Shown here: positions 13,681-22,633 of the stretch, one piece after another
Layout: the number at the start of each line of letters is the position of its first letter
Position numbering within the stretch: position 1 is the first letter of the stretch
DNA from: Octadecabacter temperatus
GTDB lineage: Bacteria > Pseudomonadota > Alphaproteobacteria > Rhodobacterales > Rhodobacteraceae
DNA: 31,560 nt
Assembly: GCF_001187845.1 (NCBI RefSeq)
Contig: NZ_CP012161.1
Coordinates: forward strand, 1-31,560
Direction of reading: 5' to 3'
Notes under the pieces: generated by a model
What the model was told of the DNA's origin: nothing
Database searches by the model: none
The model's input: the letters and a program-made list of their open reading frames with translations, nothing else
Translations under genes and position numbers: made by a program

Positions 13681-13725
13681 CGTCCACTCCTCAGTGGTTA
13701 CGATGGGCAACAAACCCTCTCTTAG
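13390..13725 (-). mobile_element. IS3-family element with internal deletion
   Basis: The ends carry matching terminal inverted repeats: TTAAGAGAGAGTTTGGCTCA (13390-13409) on the plus strand and, on the minus strand, CTAAGAGAGGGTTTGTTGCCCA (13725-13704); the core TAAGAGAG-GTTTG is shared. Between them only a shortened orfA remains and the whole orfB (integrase) is gone. The 336-bp unit is thus shaped like a MITE that could be moved by a full copy elsewhere. I could not settle a target duplication. Confidence 0.68.
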
Positions 13726-14078
13726 CAAATAACGTTATTTGGCCCCATAGGCGCTGACGTCAGACCCTTCCGGGAGGGGGCATAGAGAAATTCGGTAAAA
13801 TAGGTCAATAGTACAGACTTATCGTATAATTAACGTTATGTTAAATTCTTACCGACCAAAAAGCGCCTAACTAAGCACAAACCCACCATCCCCCATGTGA
13901 TCGATCTTGCCGACATCGGCATCGTCGAAGGGTCAGGATCCTTGGCGTTCCGCCCGACCTGAGTATACCTTTCGAGGAAAACCACGTTTTGACACTGATC
14001 CTTTGGATTGGTGGACTATAAAGTTTTAAATGCTGACAAGTTGAAACCACGAGAAGCATGTTGAGTGTCGTGTCGATT
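13726..14078. other. Intergenic region between the IS remnant and the sugar transferase
   Basis: No gene I can support in about 350 bases. The first 130 bases are AT-rich around 13810-13860. From 13870 to 13960 a plausible but unrecognised protein fragment can be read, broken by stops, so old gene debris is possible. Confidence 0.4.
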
Positions 14079-14684
14079 TCACCGAAGGCTTTTGAATACA
14101 CTCTTAAACATAAGCGAAACGTCCAAACAAATGGTTCGTTTCTTTTGATAAATCAGGTCGAGCCGCGCTTTGCGAGGAATGCACACGCGCGAGTAGATCA
14201 TATCAGTTTCTTCAAGGGTGGTAGCTTTTGCCAGTAAATATTCTTCATGGGAGTGGAAGTAGATGGAGGCAAGGCCGGAAATCCCCGGTCTAGACTTCAG
14301 GACCTGAGAATACGTTTCGGGGAAGCGTTCGACATATTGCCTTAAAGGCGGTCGCGGACCAATTAGGCTGATATCGCCGCAAAGAACGTTGAAAAGCTGT
14401 GGAACCTCGTCCAATCTAGTTCTTCGAAGAAATGCACCTGTGTTCGTAATGCGATCAGACTTATCCCCCCCCGAAACGCCGCTATCTTCGTCAACGACTT
14501 TCATGGTTCTAAATTTGATCAAACTAAATCCCTCTGTTTGGGATTTCATACGTTCAGAAATGTAGAACACCGGCCGGCCATCCAACAAAGTTACCAAGAC
14601 CATGGTCAAAATGATGACAGGCGTAAGCACGATCGAAAGGCCGATGGCGCAAATGAGATCCAGTAGGCGCTTAGAAGGTGTCAT
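14079..14684 (-). CDS. Phosphoglycosyltransferase (undecaprenyl-phosphate sugar transferase)
   Basis: Monotopic phosphoglycosyltransferases start glycan chains by moving a sugar-phosphate from a nucleotide sugar to undecaprenyl phosphate in the inner membrane. The 201-residue protein is the minimal form: one hydrophobic segment (about 9-34), then KFRTM at 57-61, the catalytic Asp-Glu pair in [18 protein letters not shown] (D92, E93), and SLIGPRPPL at 106-114. The ATG overlaps the stop of the SDR gene upstream (ATGA), so the two are translationally coupled; the longer frame from 14705 has no support. It ends the kpsE-kpsT-SDR operon. A UDP-6-deoxy-sugar from the WbpM-like enzyme is a possible donor, but that is inference. 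Confidence 0.92.
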   Translation of the reverse strand: MTPSKRLLDLICAIGLSIVLTPVIILTMVLVTLLDGRPVFYISERMKSQTEGFSLIKFRTMKVVDEDSGVSGGDKSDRITNTGAFLRRTRLDEVPQLFNVLCGDISLIGPRPPLRQYVERFPETYSQVLKSRPGISGLASIYFHSHEEYLLAKATTLEETDMIYSRVCIPRKARLDLIYQKKRTICLDVSLMFKSVFKSLR

Positions 14685-15541
14685 CGTGAAGTTGCCTCTT
14701 TCCATTGTGCGACCATCTGAGTCGCTTCAGATGCATCGGTATCGAAGGCGTGAAAGGTTGAAAGGGCGTCACAATCCAGTGTGATACTTTGATGTGAGCC
14801 TTCTTGCGCAGAGCAAAGGTCAAACGGGTGGTTAGCCGCGTGTGCCAGCTCTTCCATGTAGACCACTTTCGGAGCGGCGATGTTGAGGGTTTCAGGCAAC
14901 TGCCCTTTATGAGTGGCAAGACTGTACAAGACTTCAGCCAGAGTTTTCGGACCAATATATGATCGAACAGGTCCGCGGCCGTCAGCAAAGCGATCAATGT
15001 GAAGGGGTTGATTTGAAGTAGATCCTGCCACATTCAACAGGAGAGCATCAGCCCCTGCAACGTTGCCTATTCGCAGGCAACAAACCTCAAGTCCTTCTTC
15101 ACGCCAATGCGCACAGGATTGCTCCATTTCAAGTTTAGCTTTGCCATATTCGTTGATGGGGTTTGTGGGACTCGATTCATTGAAAGGCGTTCCGTCCCCT
15201 GCCCCATAAACTGCAGAGGAAGACGCGAGTAACACCCGCTTAATCCCTGCCCGACTAGCCTCACGCATCACAGTTGAAGCTAAAGGCGTGTTCAATAACA
15301 GATCCGCATTTGGGCCAGGCGTAACACCCGCAAGACAAACAATTGCATCGATATCGAATGAATCCAGTGTTTCTTTCGGTTTCTTTGTTAGGCACCAATG
15401 AATCCCAGTCGAACGAGCCGGATCGCGATGTTGTTCAATTACCTGAACAGCACTTGGGAGTACGAAATTCCAATGGTGCAACACCATTTGGCCAACCCTG
15501 CCCGTTCCGCCCAATAAAAGAATTCGATGTGAGTTGGTCAA
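14681..15541 (-). CDS. NAD(P)-dependent sugar epimerase/dehydratase (extended SDR)
   Basis: The 286-residue protein has the nucleotide-binding GGTGRVG at 11-17, the Ser region ASSSAVYG at 106-113 and the catalytic Tyr132-x3-Lys136 (EYGKAK). It is short for the family. In several bacteria such enzymes sit next to a small phosphoglycosyltransferase and reduce a 4-keto sugar made by a WbpM-type dehydratase to the lipid-linked starter (for example 6-deoxy-N-acetylhexosamines); the coupling here to the phosphoglycosyltransferase fits this. Substrate is not visible from the sequence. A gap of 60 bases separates it from kpsT upstream. Confidence 0.87.
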   Translation of the reverse strand: MTNSHRILLLGGTGRVGQMVLHHWNFVLPSAVQVIEQHRDPARSTGIHWCLTKKPKETLDSFDIDAIVCLAGVTPGPNADLLLNTPLASTVMREASRAGIKRVLLASSSAVYGAGDGTPFNESSPTNPINEYGKAKLEMEQSCAHWREEGLEVCCLRIGNVAGADALLLNVAGSTSNQPLHIDRFADGRGPVRSYIGPKTLAEVLYSLATHKGQLPETLNIAAPKVVYMEELAHAANHPFDLCSAQEGSHQSITLDCDALSTFHAFDTDASEATQMVAQWKEATSR

Positions 15542-15601
15542 GTCAGGTACGGGCCTTGAATAATTGAGGACAATGGTTCGGACTCATCTTGCCAAAGACT
15601 T

Positions 15602-16270
15602 CTATGCTTTCAATGGAGCTCTCAAAGCCCGGTTGTGATGCTCAAGGGCGGTTTCAAGATCATCATATAAATGCAATTTCCCGCCTTCCAAAACAGCGCC
15701 ACTATCACAAATTTCCCGCACCATTCTAGGTGAGTGAGTGACCACAATTGCGCTAGAGGTTTCACGGCGTCGTTCAAAAACTTGCATACTCTTTTCTCGA
15801 AACGCACCATCGCCCACCGAAGTAACTTCATCCACAAGGTAGGTATCAAACGGGATCGCCATTGATACGCCGAAAGATAAACGTGAACGCATTCCTGAAG
15901 AATAAGAACGGAATGGCATATTGAAATGTGGACCGAGCTCAGCAAAATCTTCCACAAAATCAACAAGTTCGTCGGTGTCTACGCCATATAGGCGTGCCAC
16001 AAACCGAGCGTTTTGTAGACCTGTCATATCGGGACTGAAGGACCCTGCAAAACCCACGGGATAGGAAATACTGCCAGTTGATAAAACACGCCCCCGATCA
16101 GGTCGGATTGTACCTGCCAGTAGCTGCAGCAACGTACTTTTCCCTGCCCCGTTTCGGCCAAGCAGAGCAACGCTACTGCCTGTAGGAAATTCCGCTGTCA
16201 GGTTCTCAACAATAACTTTTCGAACTGATTTGGTCGCGAAACTTTTTGAAAGGTTTTCGATGCGTATCAT
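15602..16270 (-). CDS. kpsT: Capsule ABC exporter ATP-binding subunit (KpsT-like)
   Basis: Powers export of lipid-linked capsular polysaccharide across the inner membrane together with KpsM. The 222-residue length equals that of KpsT and lacks the long C-terminal carbohydrate-binding part of Wzt. Walker A GRNGAGKST is at 38-46, the ABC signature YSSGM at 123-127, Walker B TYLVDEVT at 143-150 and the switch His in VVTHSPRM. ATG 16270 begins 7 bases after the stop of kpsE; the longer frame from 16348 runs into kpsE and is rejected. Confident family call. Confidence 0.94.
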   Translation of the reverse strand: MIRIENLSKSFATKSVRKVIVENLTAEFPTGSSVALLGRNGAGKSTLLQLLAGTIRPDRGRVLSTGSISYPVGFAGSFSPDMTGLQNARFVARLYGVDTDELVDFVEDFAELGPHFNMPFRSYSSGMRSRLSFGVSMAIPFDTYLVDEVTSVGDGAFREKSMQVFERRRETSSAIVVTHSPRMVREICDSGAVLEGGKLHLYDDLETALEHHNRALRAPLKA

Positions 16271-16277
16271 AACAGGG

Positions 16278-17558
16278 TCAGCTGCGATCACGTAGGCTGT
16301 AGTAAACCAACGCCAAAACGCACCATGATAAGAAGCTAAAGAGGGCAACGAACAGGATCAGCTTAATCCGTTCAGGGTGTTCAGCTTTTTGTGCCAACGA
16401 CGGCTGAATATGTGCCGCCAAGTACCGGCTCTGCCGCCGAGCTTCTGCCTGCGCACCATTAAACCCTGCTAAAGCGGTTGTGTATGCAACTTCCGCAAAT
16501 TCACGATCCACAATCAGTCCCTCGTATTCACCAACCAAATCGGCAAATACAACCGCACCCTCGGCGCCACCACCGAGCCCGAGTTTTTGACGTTCTTCCT
16601 CAATCCGCTGATTGATCACTTCAACTCTTCGATCAGCTTGTTCAAGGCGTGGATCGGAAGTGCTAGTCGTATCGCGCAACAAATCTCCTTCGATCATCGC
16701 ATCCGCCAATTGCTGTTGGAGCGTGACGAGAAGACCCATCTGGTTTTGTGTATCGATGCTGGGATCAACGATCTGCGTTCGGTTCCGAAATAGCGTCAAA
16801 GACTGGCGTGCTTCGCGCAACCGCGCGGACGCAATCTCTAGGTCGTCGCGTGAGTAGCGGATGGCGTCCTCTCGCGCTATTGTAGAAAGGTTGTTGATCA
16901 TAACTGTGCATTCCGCCAGCACAGCATTCGCAATACGTTGGGCTTCATGCGGATCAAACGCAAGGACGCGGATTTCAATCAAGCTGGTGCCACTGTCATA
17001 GATAACCGACACCTTTCGCGACCAATGATTAACGAGATCTTCAATTGTTCCCCCAGGGTCGTATGCGTAAAGTGGATCCTGTTCGATCGAAACACGGCTC
17101 CAGATGCTCTCAAGGTCGACACGCTCATTCACTCGCGAAACAAGTTCTTGACTGTTCAGGAAGGCATAAAGAACATCGGTGTCTGTTGAACTGGAACCAG
17201 ACAATTCAGTAATGCCACCCAACAATTCAATCGCCGAGCTTTGTTCCTCCGAGCGAACGGAAAATGCGAGCTTTGAGGCGTATTGATCCGCAGCATAAGT
17301 GTTCATATAGAATGCCGCGGCCACAATGGGCGCAACGCAAATCAGAATCCATGAAAGAAACAGGAAGACATGTCGCTTGCGCCGTCGCGCAGGTTGTACC
17401 GTAGGCCGTACAACAGGACGTACTTGAGCATCCTGTTTGGGCGCATCAGCCGCTACACGCGCTTCCCGAGGTTTGTGTTGCCTTTCCACCTGCTTGTTAG
17501 GTGTAGCATCCCTCTTCTTCGCGTCCTGTTCGCCAGCTCTATCGGGAGTGTCGTTCAT
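16278..17558 (-). CDS. kpsE: Capsule export inner-membrane protein (KpsE/BexC-like)
   Basis: KpsE-type proteins are anchored in the inner membrane and span the periplasm, linking KpsMT to the outer-membrane channel. In this 426-residue protein a long charged cytoplasmic N-terminus (about 60 residues, rich in Lys, Arg and Gln) precedes membrane segment 1 (about 64-85), then a large helical, coiled-coil-prone periplasmic part, and segment 2 close to the C-terminus (about 398-422). This N-in/C-in layout fits the PCP-3 class. ATG 17558 was taken; a TTG at 17570 adds four residues. It is divergent from kpsM with 76 bases between, and leads the operon kpsE-kpsT-SDR-phosphoglycosyltransferase. Confidence 0.9.
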   Translation of the reverse strand: MNDTPDRAGEQDAKKRDATPNKQVERQHKPREARVAADAPKQDAQVRPVVRPTVQPARRRKRHVFLFLSWILICVAPIVAAAFYMNTYAADQYASKLAFSVRSEEQSSAIELLGGITELSGSSSTDTDVLYAFLNSQELVSRVNERVDLESIWSRVSIEQDPLYAYDPGGTIEDLVNHWSRKVSVIYDSGTSLIEIRVLAFDPHEAQRIANAVLAECTVMINNLSTIAREDAIRYSRDDLEIASARLREARQSLTLFRNRTQIVDPSIDTQNQMGLLVTLQQQLADAMIEGDLLRDTTSTSDPRLEQADRRVEVINQRIEEERQKLGLGGGAEGAVVFADLVGEYEGLIVDREFAEVAYTTALAGFNGAQAEARRQSRYLAAHIQPSLAQKAEHPERIKLILFVALFSFLSWCVLALVYYSLRDRS

Positions 17559-17634
17559 TTCATCTACCAAATCAGTCTAGCAACATTTGCATTGCATGCT
17601 TTGATAGCCTAGGAATTGCCGAAAGGCCATGTAG
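17559..17634. promoter_or_regulatory. Divergent promoter region between kpsE and kpsM
   Basis: Only 76 bases separate the two start codons, so both promoters must overlap here, which would keep the exporter subunits in step. The sequence is moderately AT-rich (TTGCATTGCATGCTTTGATA), but I cannot fix -35/-10 boxes with certainty. Confidence 0.4.
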
Positions 17635-18477
17635 ATGAGAGTTGTTGATTTGTTGACTCCGGAACGCAAAACTTCAAATGAGTCGACGCCTCTCCGCCTG
17701 CGGAAACAACATACAAGTTTTACAAGTTATCGCGCTATTTTTGCATTGGTCTTGCGTGAAATTTCCACGACTTACGGGCGTTCGGCTGGTGGTTATATTT
17801 GGGCAGTGTTGGAACCCGCCGCTGGCGTGGTATTGCTGACCATCATATTCTCGATCGGATTCAAATCGCCTCCTTTGGGAAGCGACTTCGCATATTTCTA
17901 TGCGTCAGGGTTGCTTGCTTTTACGATGTATGCCGACATTTCAGCCAAACTCGGCCAAAGCATTCAATTTTCGCAACGTTTGCTGTCCTATCCACGCGTG
18001 ACATTCGTGGATGCTCTTTTGGCGCGATTACTTTTGAACACTTTGACCCAGTTGATCATTCATTTGATAGTCATGACATTTGTGGTGCTAATCTCATCGG
18101 CCGACGTGAGCATCGACATGTCAAAACTAGTGATCGGATATGCGATGGTTATCGTGCTGTCTGCGGGTATCGGTACGCTAAACAGCTTTTTATCATTAGC
18201 CTACCCAATTTGGGCCACTGCGTGGGCAGTTCTCAGTCGCCCGTTGTTCATCGCGTCCTGTATCTTTTTCGTGTTTGATGCAGTTCCCCAGCCTTACAAT
18301 GACTACCTTTGGTATAACCCGCTGGTGCATATTATTGGCATGATGCGAGATGGATATTACCCTTACTATCAACCCAATTACGTGTCTGTGGTTTACGTTT
18401 TTGTTGTTGGGCTAACGACCCTTTGCATCGGACTGTTTTTCCTAAATCGGTATCACCGAGACATCATCCTAAAATAG
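17635..18477 (+). CDS. kpsM: Capsule ABC exporter permease (KpsM-like, ABC-2 type)
   Basis: Membrane channel subunit that pairs with KpsT. The 280-residue protein has a cytoplasmic N-terminus with the typical amphipathic entry (FALVLREISTTYGRSAGGYIWAVLEP), followed by about six hydrophobic segments, in line with ABC-2 polysaccharide exporters. Its separation from kpsT by the divergent kpsE is a less common order than kpsM-kpsT adjacent. It ends 17 bases from the convergent metalloprotease gene; I see no hairpin terminator between them. Confidence 0.93.
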   Translation: MRVVDLLTPERKTSNESTPLRLRKQHTSFTSYRAIFALVLREISTTYGRSAGGYIWAVLEPAAGVVLLTIIFSIGFKSPPLGSDFAYFYASGLLAFTMYADISAKLGQSIQFSQRLLSYPRVTFVDALLARLLLNTLTQLIIHLIVMTFVVLISSADVSIDMSKLVIGYAMVIVLSAGIGTLNSFLSLAYPIWATAWAVLSRPLFIASCIFFVFDAVPQPYNDYLWYNPLVHIIGMMRDGYYPYYQPNYVSVVYVFVVGLTTLCIGLFFLNRYHRDIILK

Positions 18478-18494
18478 ATTGCCCGCTGACGCGT

Positions 18495-20594
18495 TTAGAA
18501 AAGAAAGTCGTCAGACGTTAGCACTAGCTGCCCGACCAGTTCGATTGAGAAATCGCTTGCACCATCTCCGTCCACATCGGCTTCAATGAGGGTATTCAAA
18601 CCCACAGTGCGTTGAATCATTTCACCGGCGGTTCCGCTAAAATTATTCTCTCCAATAAAGTCGAAGTCTTGCCGTCCACCCGTCGTAAGGTCTGCGTCAA
18701 GGCGGCTCACTTCGATCCGGTCAATGCCAACTTGGTAATCAGTGATGATATCACGATTGCCCTCTCCGACACCCGAATCCGAGAGTTGGAAGAAAATGAA
18801 ACGGTCTCGGACGTCACCTTCTCCACCTGTCATAGTGTCAGCGCCTGAGTTCCCATAAAGGGCATCGGCACCGAACTCACCGTCCAGAATGTCATCGCCT
18901 GCACGTCCGTATAGGCGGTCAGAGGCATTACCACCTGAAAAATCATTGGCGTTACTGTCACCACGGAGTTGGTCACCATAACGGCTAGCAACAAACATTT
19001 CGATAGAGTCAAACGCATCGCCAATTGCGTCGCCAACATTGATTGCGCTGTTCTGTAGGTCAACAATAATGCGGCTAACAGCGCTGTGGTAGCTGGCTGT
19101 ATCCGTGCCCGTACCGCCATTCAATTCGTCCGCTCCAGCGCCACCATCAAGCGTATCGTCTCCGACTTCGCCGTCTAGAATGTCTTCGCCTGCGCCACCG
19201 TGAATAACGTTATCGGCGGCATTCCCCGTAACGACGTCGTCGCCCGCGCCCAGTGCTGCATTCTCGATAATCGTACTTTCCGCGATACCCATAATACCAA
19301 TACTCAGCCCGAAGTCGGAGAAGGTCCCGTCGTTCATGTCGATTCTTGCGTCGACACTAGAACCCAATGTGCTGAAATCGAGCAGGTCCACGCCGTCTCG
19401 GTCATAGATTGTAAACACCATGTCATTACCGGTGACGTCTGTAGTTGGCACGCCTGACATATAGACTTGGAATACATCATCAAGATAGTTTCCGAGTGTG
19501 GAGTTGGCTCCGTAGGTCGTATCGCCAGCTGTAACACTGTTTGCATCCGGCTCTCCGTAGAGCTCCTGAATGGCTAGAATATCAACCATCATTGCGCCAG
19601 CGGTATAGCCATAGGACGCGTCGGTATTGGTGTTTTCAGTTTGGTTGAAGTACGACATGACCGACATTTGCCAGCTGTCATTCGCGAACAAATTGCTAGT
19701 GCCGAAGATCGCTGAACCGTTGTAGTCGCCTTGATGGCCAAGGCCCAGAGCATGTCCAAATTCATGAACGTAGGTTTGGAAGGAATAACTGTCGATCGTC
19801 GTCCCTGAATATACTAGCCAATCGGTTTCTACGTTTAACTCAACACCGTCTGTGTTGTCTCCGTACAGTATGCTTGTCGAACCGCTATTAGGGTAATACG
19901 CAAATGCACCGCTATCTTCATCATCCAAAGTGATCATTTCACCAGAGGTAACAATCTGGAAATCAATGTTAGCGACCATTTCCCAAGCTTCCATCGCCCA
20001 TTGCGCGAGCTGCTGGCCGTCCGCGGTAAGCCCCGACAAGTTGACAGTAATCACATTGGACGATGACGTATCGAATGAAATTTCATATCCACGATCACCC
20101 TCGAGAAGATAATCTGCCAACTCTTGAGTTGAGGCAAAATCAGGGGCGGCCTGTTCTGTAATCGTCAGCGAATAAGTACCGGTGTAGGTGCTATATGCGT
20201 CTGCTTCGACGAAAAAGGTTCCTGTCTCCGTCGCTACATACGAGATCTGGGAATTAAAAGTGCCACCGAAATCATCATTTTCTCTTAGGATGTCACCTGA
20301 TCCGTCGCGCAGCCGGAGATAAGTGTCGCTCAGCGTATTGCCCGTCATGGTGAACTGGTAATTTACGCCGGCAGTCAATTCGATTGCGATCCAGTCTTCA
20401 TCTGTCCCGTCCGAAATCGTCCCGTTGAACGTATCGCCAACGATCATTTCGAAGCCCGTTAAAGTATCTTCGCTAGCGTCAGGGTCCTCAGACACAACGG
20501 CCTGAAGCGGTTCGTTATTGGATGCGTTGCACAACTTGTTGTTGGTGTAGTCAGTTTCTACCGGCTGTCTTTGTATTTCGCAGATAATACACAT
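18495..20594 (-). CDS. Serralysin-like M10 zinc metalloprotease with RTX repeats
   Basis: Secreted calcium- and zinc-dependent protease of the metzincin clan. The zinc site HEFGHALGLGH is at residues 277-287 and the Met-turn SVMSY at 311-315 (M313). RTX nonapeptides (GGAGEDILDGEVGDDTLDGG type) lie at about 455-500 and 560-600; the end DGASDFSIELVGQ...SDDFLF is a type I secretion signal. Residues about 45-147 look like a bacterial pre-peptidase C-terminal (PPC) domain (EDWIAIELTAGVNYQFT ... ADAYSTYTGTYSLTI), here at the N-terminus. ATG 20594 follows AAGGAA by 4 bases; 699 residues. No TolC/HlyBD-type transporter is in the window, so it must use one encoded elsewhere. The start MCIICEIQ is Cys-rich, which is odd. 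Confidence 0.93.
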   Translation of the reverse strand: MCIICEIQRQPVETDYTNNKLCNASNNEPLQAVVSEDPDASEDTLTGFEMIVGDTFNGTISDGTDEDWIAIELTAGVNYQFTMTGNTLSDTYLRLRDGSGDILRENDDFGGTFNSQISYVATETGTFFVEADAYSTYTGTYSLTITEQAAPDFASTQELADYLLEGDRGYEISFDTSSSNVITVNLSGLTADGQQLAQWAMEAWEMVANIDFQIVTSGEMITLDDEDSGAFAYYPNSGSTSILYGDNTDGVELNVETDWLVYSGTTIDSYSFQTYVHEFGHALGLGHQGDYNGSAIFGTSNLFANDSWQMSVMSYFNQTENTNTDASYGYTAGAMMVDILAIQELYGEPDANSVTAGDTTYGANSTLGNYLDDVFQVYMSGVPTTDVTGNDMVFTIYDRDGVDLLDFSTLGSSVDARIDMNDGTFSDFGLSIGIMGIAESTIIENAALGAGDDVVTGNAADNVIHGGAGEDILDGEVGDDTLDGGAGADELNGGTGTDTASYHSAVSRIIVDLQNSAINVGDAIGDAFDSIEMFVASRYGDQLRGDSNANDFSGGNASDRLYGRAGDDILDGEFGADALYGNSGADTMTGGEGDVRDRFIFFQLSDSGVGEGNRDIITDYQVGIDRIEVSRLDADLTTGGRQDFDFIGENNFSGTAGEMIQRTVGLNTLIEADVDGDGASDFSIELVGQLVLTSDDFLF

Positions 20595-20750
20595 TCGATT
20601 TCCTTTTCCACACCATAAAGCCCTAGACAAAAAGTCTAAGGGGCAACTTTTTTAGTTCAAGTTGAATAAAGTATGATTAGCGGTTTTGGCAAGAATATGA
20701 CTGCGAGAAGTCAGGTTTAGGGCCAGCTTGGCTGACACCAGAACCCCTGA
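20595..20750. other. Promoter region of the metalloprotease
   Basis: About 155 bases between two minus-strand genes, AT-rich near 20630-20700. Probably holds the protease promoter. No terminator hairpin for the glycosyltransferase operon is obvious. Confidence 0.4.
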
Positions 20751-22607
20751 TTAACGCTGGAAGATCCAAACTACAAAATTTTTGAATGGCTTCAAGTATA
20801 CCCGCGCCTTGGGAGACCGGGTTAACAGATTTCCATAGTGCTGTTGTAGCCAGCGAAAGAGGCGTGATCGCGTCGTGGCGTTCGACGTCTCTAGCTGACG
20901 CACCTGTTCAAAAACGTTTCCTGATATAGTTAATGCGGCAAGGCGTTGTAACTTGTATTCCAGCTTCGCATAGCTGCGCGCGGCATAGTTTTGCGTCATC
21001 ACCGACATGACACGGTAACCGCGTCCCTGAATGACATATGCAATCAGACGTTCCTGAACGTGGGCTAGGCCGCCGTCAACATGGTGAGGTTCCGGGTTGT
21101 AATCTTCCCAGTTCCATTCTTTCAAGAACATCGGAAATAGGGCATCGGTGCGGAACCAATACATTGTCCCATATGCTGCAACCGGTGTGTTGTAGTCCAC
21201 GACTACAGACATCCCCATGCTATCAAGCTCAGTCTGGACTTGTTTCTTATTGTTAAACCAAGAATGCCCAAGAGTTCCGAAACCCATGTGGATGATCGGC
21301 GGGATAACCAGACCAATGTCCGGCTCGCGTTCCATGAGGTCAAGTACGTTGCGCACGTAGTCCGAAGACCCGACCAGGTTTTCAAAAAGATGTTCCTTGA
21401 AACTCTCTCCTACTCGAGGGGAGACCTGTGGCGTGCGCTTGGAATGTAGTCGGAGGGCTACTTTGTAGTCACCTTCAAGAATGATGTCGCGCCATGTAAT
21501 GAATAAGGACGACATGTCTCTGCCGCGGTTTTGCTCAACTACGCGTACAGTATACTTTTTCTTGGAAAGTTTCTTACTTTCCAGAAAGGCAATAATTTTG
21601 GACCTATTCTCATCACTTGCTGTCGTGATGAACAAATGGTGCGCTGCGGGGATATTCTTAGACAGCTCTAAGAACTCGGGCATCATTTCAGCATAAAAGG
21701 CGTGAACGAAAACTGCTACTTCACCAAAATCCCACTCGCTCTTGTCGGGCTCTGCGGCAGTATCGGCTATAACCTCGTACTGATCCGCGATCATCGCGAA
21801 ATCGCGGAGCGGCAGGCTACCATTGAGGTATGTCATCGTTGATTTGTAAACACGTGGTGCGCGCGTACGTATTGCGTCTACAGCGTCGCGAAGCCGTATG
21901 GCATTCAAATCATGAAGCAATGGATCAAGTTCGAACAAAGCAAGTGGAAAGCAAATTCCACGTCCTTTGACCAACTTGTGGACCTCAAACAGTCTAGGAT
22001 CGACGGTATTCAACTCGTCCGCTTTGAACGGGTAGGCAACCTTTAGTCCCAGCTGAATCGTAGTTTTTGCGATCGGAACAATGCAATTGACGAATTCTTC
22101 CCAATAGTCAGAGTTCGGTTCAATTCTTGCAAAGACCTCCCTGATCATAGTGCTCCCAAGGAACTCGGGGCTCATTACGACGAAATCGAAGTAAGGTATC
22201 AAGTCAGGGCACTTGATACCTTTAAGGCGCGGATCAAGGTTAGAGTTATGCCAGTAGCTTGAATACAGCGCCGAGCCAGACCGCTCTGCATCGGAAAGGA
22301 TCTTTTTCACTGAAAAAAGAGGACCGATAACGTTCGAACCTGAAGCGATGATAGTTTTGCCTATCGCCGCTTCGCCTAGCTGGTTGATGACATATTGCAT
22401 CCGACCAAAGGCTGACGTGTAGTGTTCGGGATAAACTACATACTCAACATTAGGTAACCCCCCAATAAACATTGGGACGGTATCTTCACCGCTAGGGTGA
22501 ATACCAACGTAAACTCGGTCAGCTTCGCGGGCCAGCTCATGAATGGCCAACCGCACATATGGAGCGGTTTCCGGCCTCTGGCCGACCGTATAAATCGCGA
22601 TGGTCAT
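20751..22607 (-). CDS. RgpF-type (rhamnan synthesis F) glycosyltransferase
   Basis: RgpF-family proteins build rhamnose polymers on the cytoplasmic side. In this 618-residue protein an N-terminal part (about 1-230) reads like the family's first half (YVRLAIHELAREADRVYVGI), and the second (about 297-570) holds the hallmark motifs VAVFVHAFYAEMMPEFLELS, EQNRGRDMSSLF (NRGRD at about 361) and LRLHSKR (about 387-393). No membrane segments. ATG 22607 chosen; it is preceded by an in-frame GTG. It is the last gene of the five-gene operon, 26 bases after the sulfotransferase, and lies in a plasmid with a full dTDP-L-rhamnose pathway, so a rhamnosyl or talosyl transferase is likely. Confidence 0.87.
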   Translation of the reverse strand: MTIAIYTVGQRPETAPYVRLAIHELAREADRVYVGIHPSGEDTVPMFIGGLPNVEYVVYPEHYTSAFGRMQYVINQLGEAAIGKTIIASGSNVIGPLFSVKKILSDAERSGSALYSSYWHNSNLDPRLKGIKCPDLIPYFDFVVMSPEFLGSTMIREVFARIEPNSDYWEEFVNCIVPIAKTTIQLGLKVAYPFKADELNTVDPRLFEVHKLVKGRGICFPLALFELDPLLHDLNAIRLRDAVDAIRTRAPRVYKSTMTYLNGSLPLRDFAMIADQYEVIADTAAEPDKSEWDFGEVAVFVHAFYAEMMPEFLELSKNIPAAHHLFITTASDENRSKIIAFLESKKLSKKKYTVRVVEQNRGRDMSSLFITWRDIILEGDYKVALRLHSKRTPQVSPRVGESFKEHLFENLVGSSDYVRNVLDLMEREPDIGLVIPPIIHMGFGTLGHSWFNNKKQVQTELDSMGMSVVVDYNTPVAAYGTMYWFRTDALFPMFLKEWNWEDYNPEPHHVDGGLAHVQERLIAYVIQGRGYRVMSVMTQNYAARSYAKLEYKLQRLAALTISGNVFEQVRQLETSNATTRSRLFRWLQQHYGNLLTRSPKARVYLKPFKNFVVWIFQR

Positions 22608-22633
22608 CACAGTCTTCTTTGCTAAGGAATGCT

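Noticed and set aside
13871..14101. 76-codon minus-strand frame after the sugar transferase
   Set aside because: Cys/Arg-rich low-quality sequence with no start signal; overlaps the end of the transferase gene.
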